A stretch of DNA of 64,000 nucleotides. Source: Paraburkholderia susongensis. GTDB lineage: Bacteria > Pseudomonadota > Gammaproteobacteria > Burkholderiales > Burkholderiaceae. Shown here in pieces: positions 16,385 through 23,992 of the stretch (position 1 is its first letter; every line of letters starts with the position of its first letter). The position numbers were made by a program, and so were the translations under genes. Where the stretch lies: positions 1-64,000 of the forward strand of contig NZ_FXAT01000013.1 in the NCBI RefSeq assembly GCF_900177725.1, written 5' to 3'. The notes beneath the pieces were generated by a model, which worked only from the letters and a program-made list of their open reading frames with translations, ran no database searches and had not been told where the DNA came from.

Positions 16385-16672
16385 TTACTCGCTCAGAATG
16401 CGCTGTATCTCGTCAAGGAAAGAGGCGATGGTATAACCCCATCCCTCGGGTCGAAATCCCCGCCTGAACGGTTTGAATGCGGTATCCAGATCATTCGGGT
16501 GCTCCTGCCTGAACGCGCCTAGTTCGCGGAGCAGCTTTTCATAATGGTAAGGGCCGTCTTTCTTGTAGCACGCGACAATTTCCGGGACGGTCTCTCCAAA
16601 CAGGTCAAAATCCTGGCCGAAATACGTCGTAAAAAGATGGTCCATTTCTGGATAAAGCTCGGACGAATTCAT
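16385..16672 (-). CDS. CDI-type immunity protein, third tandem copy
   Basis: This 95-residue protein begins MNSSELYPEMDHLFTTYFGQ and matches the small acidic CdiI-like immunity family (YPE...YFGQDFDLFG, VPEIVACYKK). The first 65 residues are nearly identical to the copy at 16704. The segment before WGYT differs strongly (KPFRRGFRPEG instead of EKDYGRDFDPKL) through compensating indels. It is the last gene of the toxin operon, before the terminator. It should protect against an RNase A-like toxin, either the adjacent one or a variant; that specificity is inferred. Confidence 0.78.
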   Translation of the reverse strand: MNSSELYPEMDHLFTTYFGQDFDLFGETVPEIVACYKKDGPYHYEKLLRELGAFRQEHPNDLDTAFKPFRRGFRPEGWGYTIASFLDEIQRILSE

Positions 16673-16703
16673 TGGTTCTCATCCAACTGAGCAGCCGGAG
16701 AGC

Positions 16704-16994
16704 CTACTCGCTCAGGAGGCGCTTCAATTCGTCAAAAAACGAGGCGGTTGTGTAGCCCCATAATTTGGGATCAAAATCCCGTCCATAATCCTTTTCGAAC
16801 GCGGAGTCCAGGTCATTCGGATGTTCCTGCCTGAACGCGCCTAGTTCGCGGAGCAGCTTTTCATAATGGTAAGGGCTGTCTTTCTTGTAGCACGCGACAA
16901 TTTCCGGGACGGTCTCTCCAAACAGGTCAAAATCCTGGCCGAAGTAAATAGCAAAAATGTGATCCATTTCTGGATAAAGCTCGGACGAATTCAT
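16704..16994 (-). CDS. CDI-type immunity protein, second tandem copy
   Basis: This 96-residue member of the same immunity family is a mosaic. The N-terminal two thirds match the third copy (YHYEKLLRELGAFRQEHPNDLD), whereas the last third matches the first copy exactly (FEKDYGRDFDPKLWGYTTASFFDELKRLLSE). The intergenic bases around it are nearly identical to those of its neighbours, with a repeat period of 322 bases. That shows recent tandem duplication with recombination. It is co-transcribed with the toxin. Confidence 0.8.
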   Translation of the reverse strand: MNSSELYPEMDHIFAIYFGQDFDLFGETVPEIVACYKKDSPYHYEKLLRELGAFRQEHPNDLDSAFEKDYGRDFDPKLWGYTTASFFDELKRLLSE

Positions 16995-17025
16995 CGGTTC
17001 TCATCCAACTGAGCAGCCGGAGAGC

Positions 17026-17316
17026 TTACTCGCTCAGGAGGCGCTTCAATTCGTCAAAAAACGAGGCGGTTGTGTAGCCCCATAATTTGGGATCAAAATC
17101 CCGCCCATAATCCTTTTCGAACGCGGAATCCAGGTCATCAGGGTGTTCGCCCCTGAACGAGTTCATTTCCTGAATCAGCTCTTGATAACGGTAAGGGCTT
17201 CCTTTCTTGTAACACGCGACAATTTCCGGGACGGTCTCTCCAAACAGGTCAAAATCCTGGCCGAAGTAAATACCAAACATACGATCCATTTCTGGATAAC
17301 GCTCAGACGAATTCAT
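17026..17316 (-). CDS. CDI-type immunity protein, first tandem copy (toxin-proximal)
   Basis: This 96-residue protein starts six bases after the toxin stop codon, the usual position of a cognate immunity gene. It shares the family core (YFGQDFDLFGETVPEIVACYKK) but differs from the other copies in the middle (SPYRYQELIQEMNSFRGEHPDDLD). It is acidic, cytoplasmic and without a signal peptide. It should bind and neutralise the RNase domain encoded upstream. This is the best candidate for the true partner. Confidence 0.82.
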   Translation of the reverse strand: MNSSERYPEMDRMFGIYFGQDFDLFGETVPEIVACYKKGSPYRYQELIQEMNSFRGEHPDDLDSAFEKDYGRDFDPKLWGYTTASFFDELKRLLSE

Positions 17317-17322
17317 TGGTTC

Positions 17323-18159
17323 TCATCCAACGTAGGCGGTAAGAATGTAATACGGCATGCCATTGTAGGTTTCGTATTTTAGTGTCACGAAAACCTCGTT
17401 CATCCGTGTGAGTTTGCCAGTCGCCCGCGTCACTCCGTAGCCGATATCGCCGGCAACGACTTTGTTTATTCTCACCGCCTCATCCTGATTTGGGGACTGC
17501 GCCCATGCCCTGATTTTTGCGGCATTAGCCTGCATTGTCTCCGAAATGGCGCGTTCGGCCTGCTCAAGGTTTGTAAATGAGGATACGGTTGCTCGCTTGG
17601 GTTCGCGTTCCAGCCGGTCCCTGAGCCACGCTTCGTCCTTGCCAACATGTTTCAGGAGTGTGTGTCCTCCGAGCCTTGGATTGAGCGCTTTCGCCTCATG
17701 CATTTGCAGATTGATCCGGCCCATCGTGACGCCGGCCACGCGTGCAGCCTTGACCGACCCAGCGAAGCCGAACGGCACGATCATGTCGACTGACAGGCCG
17801 ATATTGTTCGCCATGTCAGGACTGACCTTCATCGCTTCGGCCAGCTTCGCTGTGCCCCGCAACGTCAACGTAGCTGTGTCATGACCCGTCCAGATCTGCC
17901 GCAAACCGGCCGCCGCCGTATCCGAACCATGCACGCCAAACGCGACACATCCCGCCTTGCTCGCCATGGTCGGTTCCGGCAACACACATAGCGCGCCCGC
18001 CCCGACCATTTCCAGCACGCCGCCGACGACCTGCAGACCGCCCCATAGCCGGTTGGAAAGCATCTCTGACTGGCTGATCGACTGGCGAGCCAGTATCGCC
18101 GCCAGTTGCGGCGCGCTCAGTGCTACACGAAATCCGTCTGACTCATTAACCTGCGCCAT
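17323..18159 (-). CDS. Polymorphic toxin with C-terminal RNase A-like (CdiA-CT) domain
   Basis: This 278-residue protein ends in a domain (about residues 153-278) matching the bacterial CdiA-CT RNase A family: GGHTLLKHVGKDEAWLRDRL, FTNLEQAERAISETMQANAAKIRAWA and the closing YILTAYVG. His166/His171, Arg180/182, Thr274 and Tyr276 fit the catalytic pattern described for the Yersinia kristensenii CdiA toxin. The first 150 residues are hydrophobic and Gly/Ala-rich (GGLQVVGGVLEMVGAGALCVLPEP, GLSVDMIVPFGFAGSVKAARVAG); I do not recognise a delivery domain there. A GGAGG site precedes the ATG. Three immunity genes follow, so it is an export-dependent antibacterial toxin or an orphan toxin module. Confidence 0.82.
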   Translation of the reverse strand: MAQVNESDGFRVALSAPQLAAILARQSISQSEMLSNRLWGGLQVVGGVLEMVGAGALCVLPEPTMASKAGCVAFGVHGSDTAAAGLRQIWTGHDTATLTLRGTAKLAEAMKVSPDMANNIGLSVDMIVPFGFAGSVKAARVAGVTMGRINLQMHEAKALNPRLGGHTLLKHVGKDEAWLRDRLEREPKRATVSSFTNLEQAERAISETMQANAAKIRAWAQSPNQDEAVRINKVVAGDIGYGVTRATGKLTRMNEVFVTLKYETYNGMPYYILTAYVG

Positions 18160-18215
18160 GCAAAATCCTCCGTATTCCTATCGAATCGGCACGCTAACAG
18201 GGAGGACACGATCGG

Positions 18216-18348
18216 GCTATGGGCGATGGATGAATTGTGCGAATACCTCATGAAAAGCTCTGCCTTCGGAGTGCTGCACCGACCCGACCTGGTCAATGCA
18301 TCAACGCCGTCCGGTATAGGCGATGGATGAATCTCGTGCGAGTACCGT
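18216..18348 (+). repeat. Imperfect direct repeat upstream of the toxin gene
   Basis: GGCGATGGATGAAT followed by TGTGCGAATACC at 18222-18247 recurs as GGCGATGGATGAAT, CTCGTGCGAGTACC at 18319-18346, a spacing of 97 bases. No ORF is convincing between 18160 and 18407. Confidence 0.5.
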
Positions 18349-18407
18349 ACCTGCGCCTCGACGGCGCATGTCCCGTTCTTCGACAAGCCGCTTGTCACGC
18401 GACCATG

Positions 18408-18436
18408 AAAAAAACGGCGCCCCAAAACGGGCGCCG
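18408..18436 (-). terminator. Terminator of the truncated MFS gene
   Basis: Read on the minus strand, CGGCGCCC, a short T-rich loop and GGGCGCCG form an 8-bp perfect stem followed by seven Ts. It lies about 50 bases after the stop codon of the MFS fragment. Confidence 0.8.
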
Positions 18437-18484
18437 CTTCTTTCCATCCACGGTTAGACTCTCCCGAGCCGACCCGCACTCGAG

Positions 18485-18756
18485 TTACTTCACAGCCACC
18501 GGCTCCGTGGACATCCACATCGGCTCAGGCGCCTTGTCCGAGCTTTTCGCCATCAGGCAGACCACGGCCGCGGCGATCAGGTCGAACACGGCCAGCACGA
18601 CGAACAGCGGGCTGTAGCCGATCTGCGTGACGAGCACGCCGAACAGCGCAGTGAACGCCGCGGCACCCAGATAGCCGGCCATGCCCGTCGCGGTGGCGAC
18701 TTCGTTCTTGCCGAACATGTCCGAGGTGATCGCGTACAGCGCGCCCGACAGTGTCT
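18485..18756 (-). pseudogene. 3' fragment of an MFS (ACS-family) transporter gene
   Basis: About 90 codons remain of a transporter C terminus: LSGALYAITSDMFGKNEVATATGMAGYLGAAAFTALFGVLVTQ, then two more hydrophobic stretches and a polar tail to VAVK. The N-terminal 300 or so residues are missing. The sequence breaks immediately after the stop codon of the downstream-facing udh copy at 18768. This marks a deletion that joined the two genes. The parent protein was probably a hexuronate or aldarate permease in a udh operon. Confidence 0.75.
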
Positions 18757-18767
18757 GGCACCGCCGC

Positions 18768-19574
18768 TCAGAGCGCCGGGTCGTCCTTGCGCGAATAGTC
18801 GATGCCGACGAAGGCGCCGCCCTGGAAGCGCTGGCCGAGCGCATCGAGAGGATTCGGGCGCGACAGGATGTCCGCGGCGTAGTCTTCGGAGTTCTGCTTC
18901 GGCTGATAGCCGAGACGCGCGGCGCCGCTGTTGTCCCACCAGCTGCGCGTGTTGGCGGACACGCCCCAGATCGTCAGGAAGCCGACGTCTTCGGCTTCGA
19001 TGCAGCGGTCGAGGAAGTGCATGAAGTCCTCATGGCCGAACCACGTGCTCAGGTGGCGCTGCTCGGTCGGTCGCTCGAGGCAGCTGCCGATGCGCACGCA
19101 CACGCTCTCGATGCCGTGCTTGTCCCAGTACATGCGCGCGAGCGCTTCGCCCCACACCTTGGAGAGGCCGTAGAAGCCGTCCGGGCGCAATTCGCAGTCG
19201 AGGCTCAGATGCTCGGTCACCGGGTACATGCCGATCGCGTGATTCGAGCTCGCGAACACGATGCGCTTCACGCCGTTGCGGCGCGCGCCCTCATAGACTT
19301 CGACGAGACCGCGCAGATTGTTCTCGATGATCTCGGGCAGCGGACGCTCGACGCTCGTGCCGGCGAGGTGGATCAGCACGTCCACGCCGTCGAGCAACCG
19401 ATCGACGACCGCCGGGTCGCGCAGGTCGCCGTTCATCACGTCTTCGCCCGCGACGAGCGGCGTCAGCACTTTCGAGCCCGCCGCCGAACGCAACGGAACA
19501 CCGCGCGCGACGAACGCAGCACGAACGACGGAGCCGAGCTGGCCGCCGGCGCCACTCAGGGCAATCTTCTTCAT
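18768..19574 (-). CDS. udh: Uronate dehydrogenase paralogue (NAD-dependent epimerase/SDR family)
   Basis: This 268-residue protein has the full Udh pattern: LSGAGGQLGSVVR, LIHLAGTSVERPLPEIIENN, FASSNHAIGMYPVTEH, the YGLSK catalytic pair and WWDNSGAARLGYQP near the end. The ATG at 19574 has AAGGA upstream and is preferred over an open extension to 19655. Its operator-type sites at 19665-19684 and 19791-19810 place it in the uronate regulon, although the transposon and toxin island now lie between. It is closer to the typical Udh length (about 265-275) than the copy at 1945-2796. Confidence 0.9.
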   Translation of the reverse strand: MKKIALSGAGGQLGSVVRAAFVARGVPLRSAAGSKVLTPLVAGEDVMNGDLRDPAVVDRLLDGVDVLIHLAGTSVERPLPEIIENNLRGLVEVYEGARRNGVKRIVFASSNHAIGMYPVTEHLSLDCELRPDGFYGLSKVWGEALARMYWDKHGIESVCVRIGSCLERPTEQRHLSTWFGHEDFMHFLDRCIEAEDVGFLTIWGVSANTRSWWDNSGAARLGYQPKQNSEDYAADILSRPNPLDALGQRFQGGAFVGIDYSRKDDPAL

Positions 19575-19664
19575 AGGAGTTCCTTTACTGTGCGCCGCGC
19601 GCGAGATCGAACCGGGAGACAGGGAGAACCGAGTGGAGGACGCACCGCGTCGCATAACCCACTC

Positions 19665-19810
19665 ATGTTATACGATAACGTACTATCAACGATGGCCAAG
19701 CGGATTTCAACCAGGCATTTACCCTTAATTTCAGCGTCGCGAATTCACCGTTTCTTTATAAAACAAAGAGATACGAGTCTTATATTTATGGGATGTCGTA
19801 TAACTGAAAG
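19665..19810. promoter_or_regulatory. Operator-like sites upstream of the second udh
   Basis: ATGTTATACGATAACGTACT at 19665-19684 matches the regulon motif at most positions. A weaker minus-strand copy containing GTTATACGACAT lies at 19791-19810. They sit about 90 and 220 bases upstream of the udh start. The rest of the 19575-20000 gap shows no convincing gene. Confidence 0.6.
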
Positions 19811-20000
19811 ATGATTTTTCGTTCCATTGATGGATCTTTCGATCCGCTCACGGTGTGGGCGCACTGCAAGCAACGCGAAACAGAATTGGCAAGCCCTCGG
19901 CGTCTCGAGGTATTTCAAATGAGAAAGCGCGGGGGCGGCCGCGAGAACAGCAAGCACTCGCCGCCCTCCACCGCCCCCGCGCCGTCATTCCGCTACACCA

Positions 20001-20822
20001 TCACGAACCGATGAATTCGAGCAGATCGGCATTGACCTTGTCGGCCTCGACCGTGCACATGCCATGCTGGCCGCCCGGATACACCTTCAGCGTCGCGTCC
20101 TTGACGATCTTCGCGGTCTGCCGGCCGGCGGCGTCGATCGGCACGATCTGATCGTCGTCGCCGTGCAGCACGAGTGTCGGCACGTCGATCTTCTTGAGGT
20201 CCTCGGTGTAGTCCACTTCGGAAAACTGCCTGATGCACTCGTAGAGTCCCTTGATCGAGCCAGCCATGCCCTGCCGCCAGAACGAATCGATCACGCCCTG
20301 CGACACCTTCGCGCCCGCCCGGTTGTAGCCGTAAAACGGCACCGCGAGATCCTTGAAGAACTGCGAGCGATCGTCGACGACGCCCTTGCGGATGCCGTCG
20401 AACACGTCGATCGGCAGGCCGAGCGGATTGTCGGCGGTCTTCAGCATCAGCGGCGGCACGGCGCCGATCAGCACGGCCTTCGCGACGCGCCCCGTGCCAT
20501 GCCGGCCGATGTAATGCGCGACTTCGCCGCCGCCCGTTGAATGGCCGACGAGCGTCGCGTCCCGCAGGTCGAGATGCTCGATCAGCGCGGCGAGATCGTC
20601 GGCGTAGGTGTCCATCTCGTTGCCGTCCCACGGCTGCTCCGAGCGGCCGTGGCCGCGGCGGTCGTGCGCGATCACGCGAAAGCCCTTGCTGCCGAGAAAC
20701 AGCATCTGCGCGTCCCATGCGTCGGCGGTGAGCGGCCAGCCGTGCGAAAACACGACCGGGCGGCCCTTGCCCCAGTCCTTGTAGAAAATCGCCGTACCGT
20801 CTTTCGTTTTGATCGTGCTCAT
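20001..20822 (-). CDS. Alpha/beta hydrolase, non-heme haloperoxidase/arylesterase type
   Basis: This 273-residue cytoplasmic hydrolase resembles cofactor-free haloperoxidases and aryl esterases. Beginning MSTIKTKDGTAIFYKDWGKG, it has the oxyanion segment SHGWPLTADAW, DRRGHGRSEQPW, the nucleophile Ser95 in GHSTGGGE, the acid in LHGDDDQIVP and the His in GGQHGMC, so the triad is complete. The start at 20822 has AGGAGT upstream; the open frame to 20957 is upstream extension. It stands alone. Physiological substrate cannot be told. Confidence 0.88.
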   Translation of the reverse strand: MSTIKTKDGTAIFYKDWGKGRPVVFSHGWPLTADAWDAQMLFLGSKGFRVIAHDRRGHGRSEQPWDGNEMDTYADDLAALIEHLDLRDATLVGHSTGGGEVAHYIGRHGTGRVAKAVLIGAVPPLMLKTADNPLGLPIDVFDGIRKGVVDDRSQFFKDLAVPFYGYNRAGAKVSQGVIDSFWRQGMAGSIKGLYECIRQFSEVDYTEDLKKIDVPTLVLHGDDDQIVPIDAAGRQTAKIVKDATLKVYPGGQHGMCTVEADKVNADLLEFIGS

Positions 20823-21181
20823 CTGTGGACTCCTGTGATTGAAGTCTGCCGTCGCCGGCAGGTGGATGAAGCTGCTCCCGAAGCATGCGCGCCGTGCATG
20901 ACAGAAGACCATGCGGGTACGGCCGGGTGGAGAGTGCCTGAAATGGCAAGGCGGCAACGAGCATCGTAGAAGTAAAAAAATCGCCTCGCCAGCTTATCGG
21001 CGAAGGAAGTCGGCTCGGATGGATCGATTGTCGGTTGACGATGAACGCGGCCCGCGACGAAGCCCGCCGAGCCTCGACGAAGCGTGGCGCAGCGCATTGC
21101 TGCAGCGCGGTTGATTGACGCAGATCGACGCCGCACGCGTTAAGACTCGTCGTGCGGGGCGCGCGAGGCAATTAAAAAAAC

Positions 21182-21195
21182 TTGATGCTCATCAA
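21182..21195. promoter_or_regulatory. FNR/Anr box upstream of the bd oxidase operon
   Basis: TTGATGCTCATCAA is a perfect match to TTGAT-N4-ATCAA, the site of oxygen-sensing FNR/Anr regulators. It lies about 180 bases before cydA, in the otherwise gene-free stretch 20823-21373. It suggests induction of the oxidase at low oxygen. Confidence 0.8.
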
Positions 21196-21373
21196 TAGCT
21201 TGCGATCGGAATAAACATATCCCGCATAAAACAAGGCGGTTTTTTGACGCACGTCGCATCGCAACACAATTTCTTCCGATCCCCTACTCTTGCGCCATCT
21301 GCCCAGCGCAGTGCGCACCGACACCGGTCGACGCGCGTAGTCCGCTCACGCGGCCCTCACGCACATCACGATC

Positions 21374-22810
21374 ATGAACTCCGCAATATCGGCATTCGAT
21401 CTCGCCCGCATTCAATTCGCGTTCACCGTCTCGTTTCACATCGTTTTCCCGGCGCTCAGCATCGGCCTCGCCAGTTTCATCGCCGTTCTCGAATGGCGCT
21501 GGCTGAAAACCGGCAAGGCGTACTACAAAGATCTTTGCCTGTTCTGGTCGAAGATCTTCGCAGTGGCCTTCGGCATGGGTGTCGTCTCCGGCGTCGTCAT
21601 GAGCTATCAGTTCGGCACCAACTGGTCGGGCTTTTCGAGTTTCGCGGGCCCCGTCACCGGCCCGCTGCTGATGTACGAAGTGATGACCGCGTTCTTTCTC
21701 GAAGCGGGCTTTCTCGGCATCATGCTGTTCGGCTGGCAGCGCGTGAGTCCGCGCGCGCACTTCGGCGCAACGCTGATGGTCGCGATCGGCACGCTGATCT
21801 CGACCTTCTGGATTCTCGCCTCGAATAGCTGGATGCAAACGCCGCAGGGCTTCGAGGTCGTCAACGGCCGGGTCGTGCCGCTCGACTGGTTCAAGATCAT
21901 CTTCAATCCGTCGTTCCCGTACCGGCTCGCGCACATGGCGCTCGCGGCGTTCATCGTCGCGGGGCTCGTGGTCGCGGCGGTCGGCGCATGGCATCTGCTG
22001 CGCGGGCGGCGCGATCCGGCCGTGAAGAAAATGTTCTCGATGGCGCTGTGGCTGCTGCTGATTCTCACGCCGATCCAGGCCTTCGTCGGCGATCAGCACG
22101 GTTTGAACACGCGCAAATATCAGCCGGCGAAGATCGCCGCGATCGAGGGTCTGTGGGACACCGAAAAAGGCGGCACCGCGCTGAACCTGTTCGGCATCCC
22201 CGACATGCAGGCGGAAACCACGCGCTATGCGGTGTCGATTCCGCACCTCGGCAGCCTGATCCTCACGCATAGCTGGGACGGCGAAATCCGCGGTCTCAAG
22301 GATTTCCCGCCGCAGGACCGCCCGAACTCGACCGTCGTGTTCTGGAGCTTCCGCATCATGGCCGGGCTCGGTGTGCTGATGATCGCGATGTCGGCCGCGG
22401 CCTGGGTGCTGCGCCGCCGCGGGCGTCTGTTCGAATCGCGGTGGTTCCAGCGCCTGTGCGTCGCAATGGGCCCGAGCGGCTTCATCACCTTGCTGGCCGG
22501 CTGGGTCACCACCGAAGCGGGCCGCCAGCCGTGGGTCGTGTACGGCGTGATGCGCACGTCGCAGGCCGTGTCGCCGCTCACCACGCAGCAGGTCGGCCTC
22601 TCGCTGATGACGTTCGTGGTCGTCTACTTCCTCGTGTTCGGCACCGGCATCTATTACATGCTCAAGCTGATGCGCGCGGGCCCCGCGCTGCCGGGCAGCA
22701 CGCCGGGCGGCATGCCGCACGACAAACCGCACGGCATGCCGCAGGCGGCGCTCGCGCAGACCGCGCGCCGCCCGCTGTCCGCCGCCGATCAGATGATCGA
22801 CGCCGTCTAA
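21374..22810 (+). CDS. cydA: Cytochrome bd-type ubiquinol oxidase subunit I (CIO type)
   Basis: This 478-residue integral membrane protein with about nine hydrophobic segments carries hemes and oxidises ubiquinol. Family motifs are FDLARIQFAFTVSFHIVFPALSIG (with a heme-ligand His), GPLLMYEVMTAFFLEAGFLGIMLFGW, LILTPIQAFVGDQHG and AGWVTTEAGRQPWVVYG. The Q-loop is short, as in cyanide-insensitive oxidases (CioA), rather than the long form of E. coli CydA. It is followed by cydB and a DUF2474-type small gene. An FNR box upstream fits micro-oxic expression. Confidence 0.93.
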   Translation: MNSAISAFDLARIQFAFTVSFHIVFPALSIGLASFIAVLEWRWLKTGKAYYKDLCLFWSKIFAVAFGMGVVSGVVMSYQFGTNWSGFSSFAGPVTGPLLMYEVMTAFFLEAGFLGIMLFGWQRVSPRAHFGATLMVAIGTLISTFWILASNSWMQTPQGFEVVNGRVVPLDWFKIIFNPSFPYRLAHMALAAFIVAGLVVAAVGAWHLLRGRRDPAVKKMFSMALWLLLILTPIQAFVGDQHGLNTRKYQPAKIAAIEGLWDTEKGGTALNLFGIPDMQAETTRYAVSIPHLGSLILTHSWDGEIRGLKDFPPQDRPNSTVVFWSFRIMAGLGVLMIAMSAAAWVLRRRGRLFESRWFQRLCVAMGPSGFITLLAGWVTTEAGRQPWVVYGVMRTSQAVSPLTTQQVGLSLMTFVVVYFLVFGTGIYYMLKLMRAGPALPGSTPGGMPHDKPHGMPQAALAQTARRPLSAADQMIDAV

Positions 22811-22833
22811 TCCTGCAAAAAGCGAGAAAGAAA

Positions 22834-23838
22834 ATGGACGTAACCGTCGTATGGGCCGCGATCATCGCGCTGGGCCTTTTCATGTACGTCGTGCTCGACG
22901 GCTTCGATCTGGGCATCGGCATCGTCTTCCCGTTCTTCCCCGACGAGAAGGAACGCGACCTGATGATGAACACGGTCGCGCCGGTATGGGACGGCAACGA
23001 GACCTGGCTCGTGCTCGGCGGCGCCGCGCTGTTCGCGGTGTTTCCGGTCGTCTATTCGACCGTGCTGTCGGCGCTCTATCTGCCGCTCGTCTTCATGCTC
23101 GTATGCCTGATCTTTCGCGGCGTGTCGTTCGAGATCCGCGCCAAGGCGCGCCGCACGAAGCACCTGTGGGATCTGGCGTTCATCGGCGGCTCGGCGGGCG
23201 CGGCGTTTTTCCAGGGCATCGTGCTCGGCGCGTTCCTGCAAGGCATTCCCGTCGCCGACGGCGCCTATGCCGGCGACGCGTTCGGCTGGCTCACGCCGTT
23301 CAGCCTGCTCACGGGCCTCGGGCTCGTCGCGACCTACGCGCTGCTCGGCTGCTGCTGGCTCGTCGCGAAGACCGAGGGCGATCTGCAGCGGCGCCTGCAT
23401 CGCGTCGTGTGGCCGCTCACGCTCGTGCTGCTCGGCTTCATCGCGCTCGTGAGCCTGTGGACGCCGCTGATGGATGCGGGCATCGCGCAACGCTGGTTCC
23501 ATGACGGGATCTTCCACCGTCTGCTGCCGGTGCCGTTCCTCGTCGCGATCTGCACGTTCTTCATGTATCGCGCGGTACGGGCGCGCCATCACAACACGCC
23601 GTTCGTGCTCGCGCTGCTGCTCGTGCTGCTCGGCTACGCGGGGCTGCTCGTGAGCCTGTGGCCGTATGCGATCCCGTCGAGCATGACGCTGTGGGAGGCC
23701 GCCGCGCCGCGCACGAGCCAGACGTTCACGCTGGCGGGCGCCGCGGTGATTCTGCCGGTCATCGTCGCGTACACGACGATGGGTTACTGGATCTTTCGAG
23801 GCAAGGTGCGCCATGACGACCCGCATCACTATCACTGA
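22834..23838 (+). CDS. cydB: Cytochrome bd-type ubiquinol oxidase subunit II
   Basis: This 334-residue membrane protein is the partner of CydA. It begins MDVTVVWAAIIALGLFMYVVLDGFDLG, followed by APVWDGNETWLVLGGAALFAVFP, the hallmark of CydB, and continues with about eight hydrophobic segments ending in a His-rich tail (HDDPHHYH). The long upstream open frame from 22441 lies within cydA and is discarded. The ATG at 22834 follows an AGAAAG-type site 23 bases after cydA. The 3' end overlaps the next small gene by 26 bases. Confidence 0.93.
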   Translation: MDVTVVWAAIIALGLFMYVVLDGFDLGIGIVFPFFPDEKERDLMMNTVAPVWDGNETWLVLGGAALFAVFPVVYSTVLSALYLPLVFMLVCLIFRGVSFEIRAKARRTKHLWDLAFIGGSAGAAFFQGIVLGAFLQGIPVADGAYAGDAFGWLTPFSLLTGLGLVATYALLGCCWLVAKTEGDLQRRLHRVVWPLTLVLLGFIALVSLWTPLMDAGIAQRWFHDGIFHRLLPVPFLVAICTFFMYRAVRARHHNTPFVLALLLVLLGYAGLLVSLWPYAIPSSMTLWEAAAPRTSQTFTLAGAAVILPVIVAYTTMGYWIFRGKVRHDDPHHYH

Positions 23839-23992
23839 AACCGCGGGCGGCACCGCCCCGGCGCCGCGCGCGCGCAAGCTGCCGGGCTGGCTCTGGTTCG
23901 TCGCACTGTGGTGCTTTGGGGTGGCCGCGGCGATGTCGCTCGGCTTCGCCTTCAAGCTTCTGATGAATGCGACGTTGTTTGCCGTCGGATAG
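23813..23992 (+). CDS. Small bd-oxidase-associated membrane protein (DUF2474/CydX-like)
   Basis: This 59-residue protein, easily missed, starts at an ATG inside the end of cydB: MTTRITITETAGGTAPAPRA, then a Trp-rich hydrophobic helix (LPGWLWFVALWCFGVAAAMSLGFAFKLLMNA). That W-x-W plus single-helix pattern is the DUF2474 small protein found after cydB in many Burkholderia-type CIO operons. It probably stabilises the oxidase, as CydX does in E. coli. The overlap with cydB suggests coupled translation. Confidence 0.75.
   Translation: MTTRITITETAGGTAPAPRARKLPGWLWFVALWCFGVAAAMSLGFAFKLLMNATLFAVG

Noticed and set aside
18485..18844. Treating the MFS C-terminal frame as a complete 119-residue protein
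   Set aside because: The first 30 codons are antisense to the udh copy and have no membrane character; only the part from about 18756 downward matches a transporter.
22441..22833. N-terminal extension of cydB into cydA
   Set aside because: CydB proteins begin at MDVTVVW; the extension is the shifted frame of cydA.
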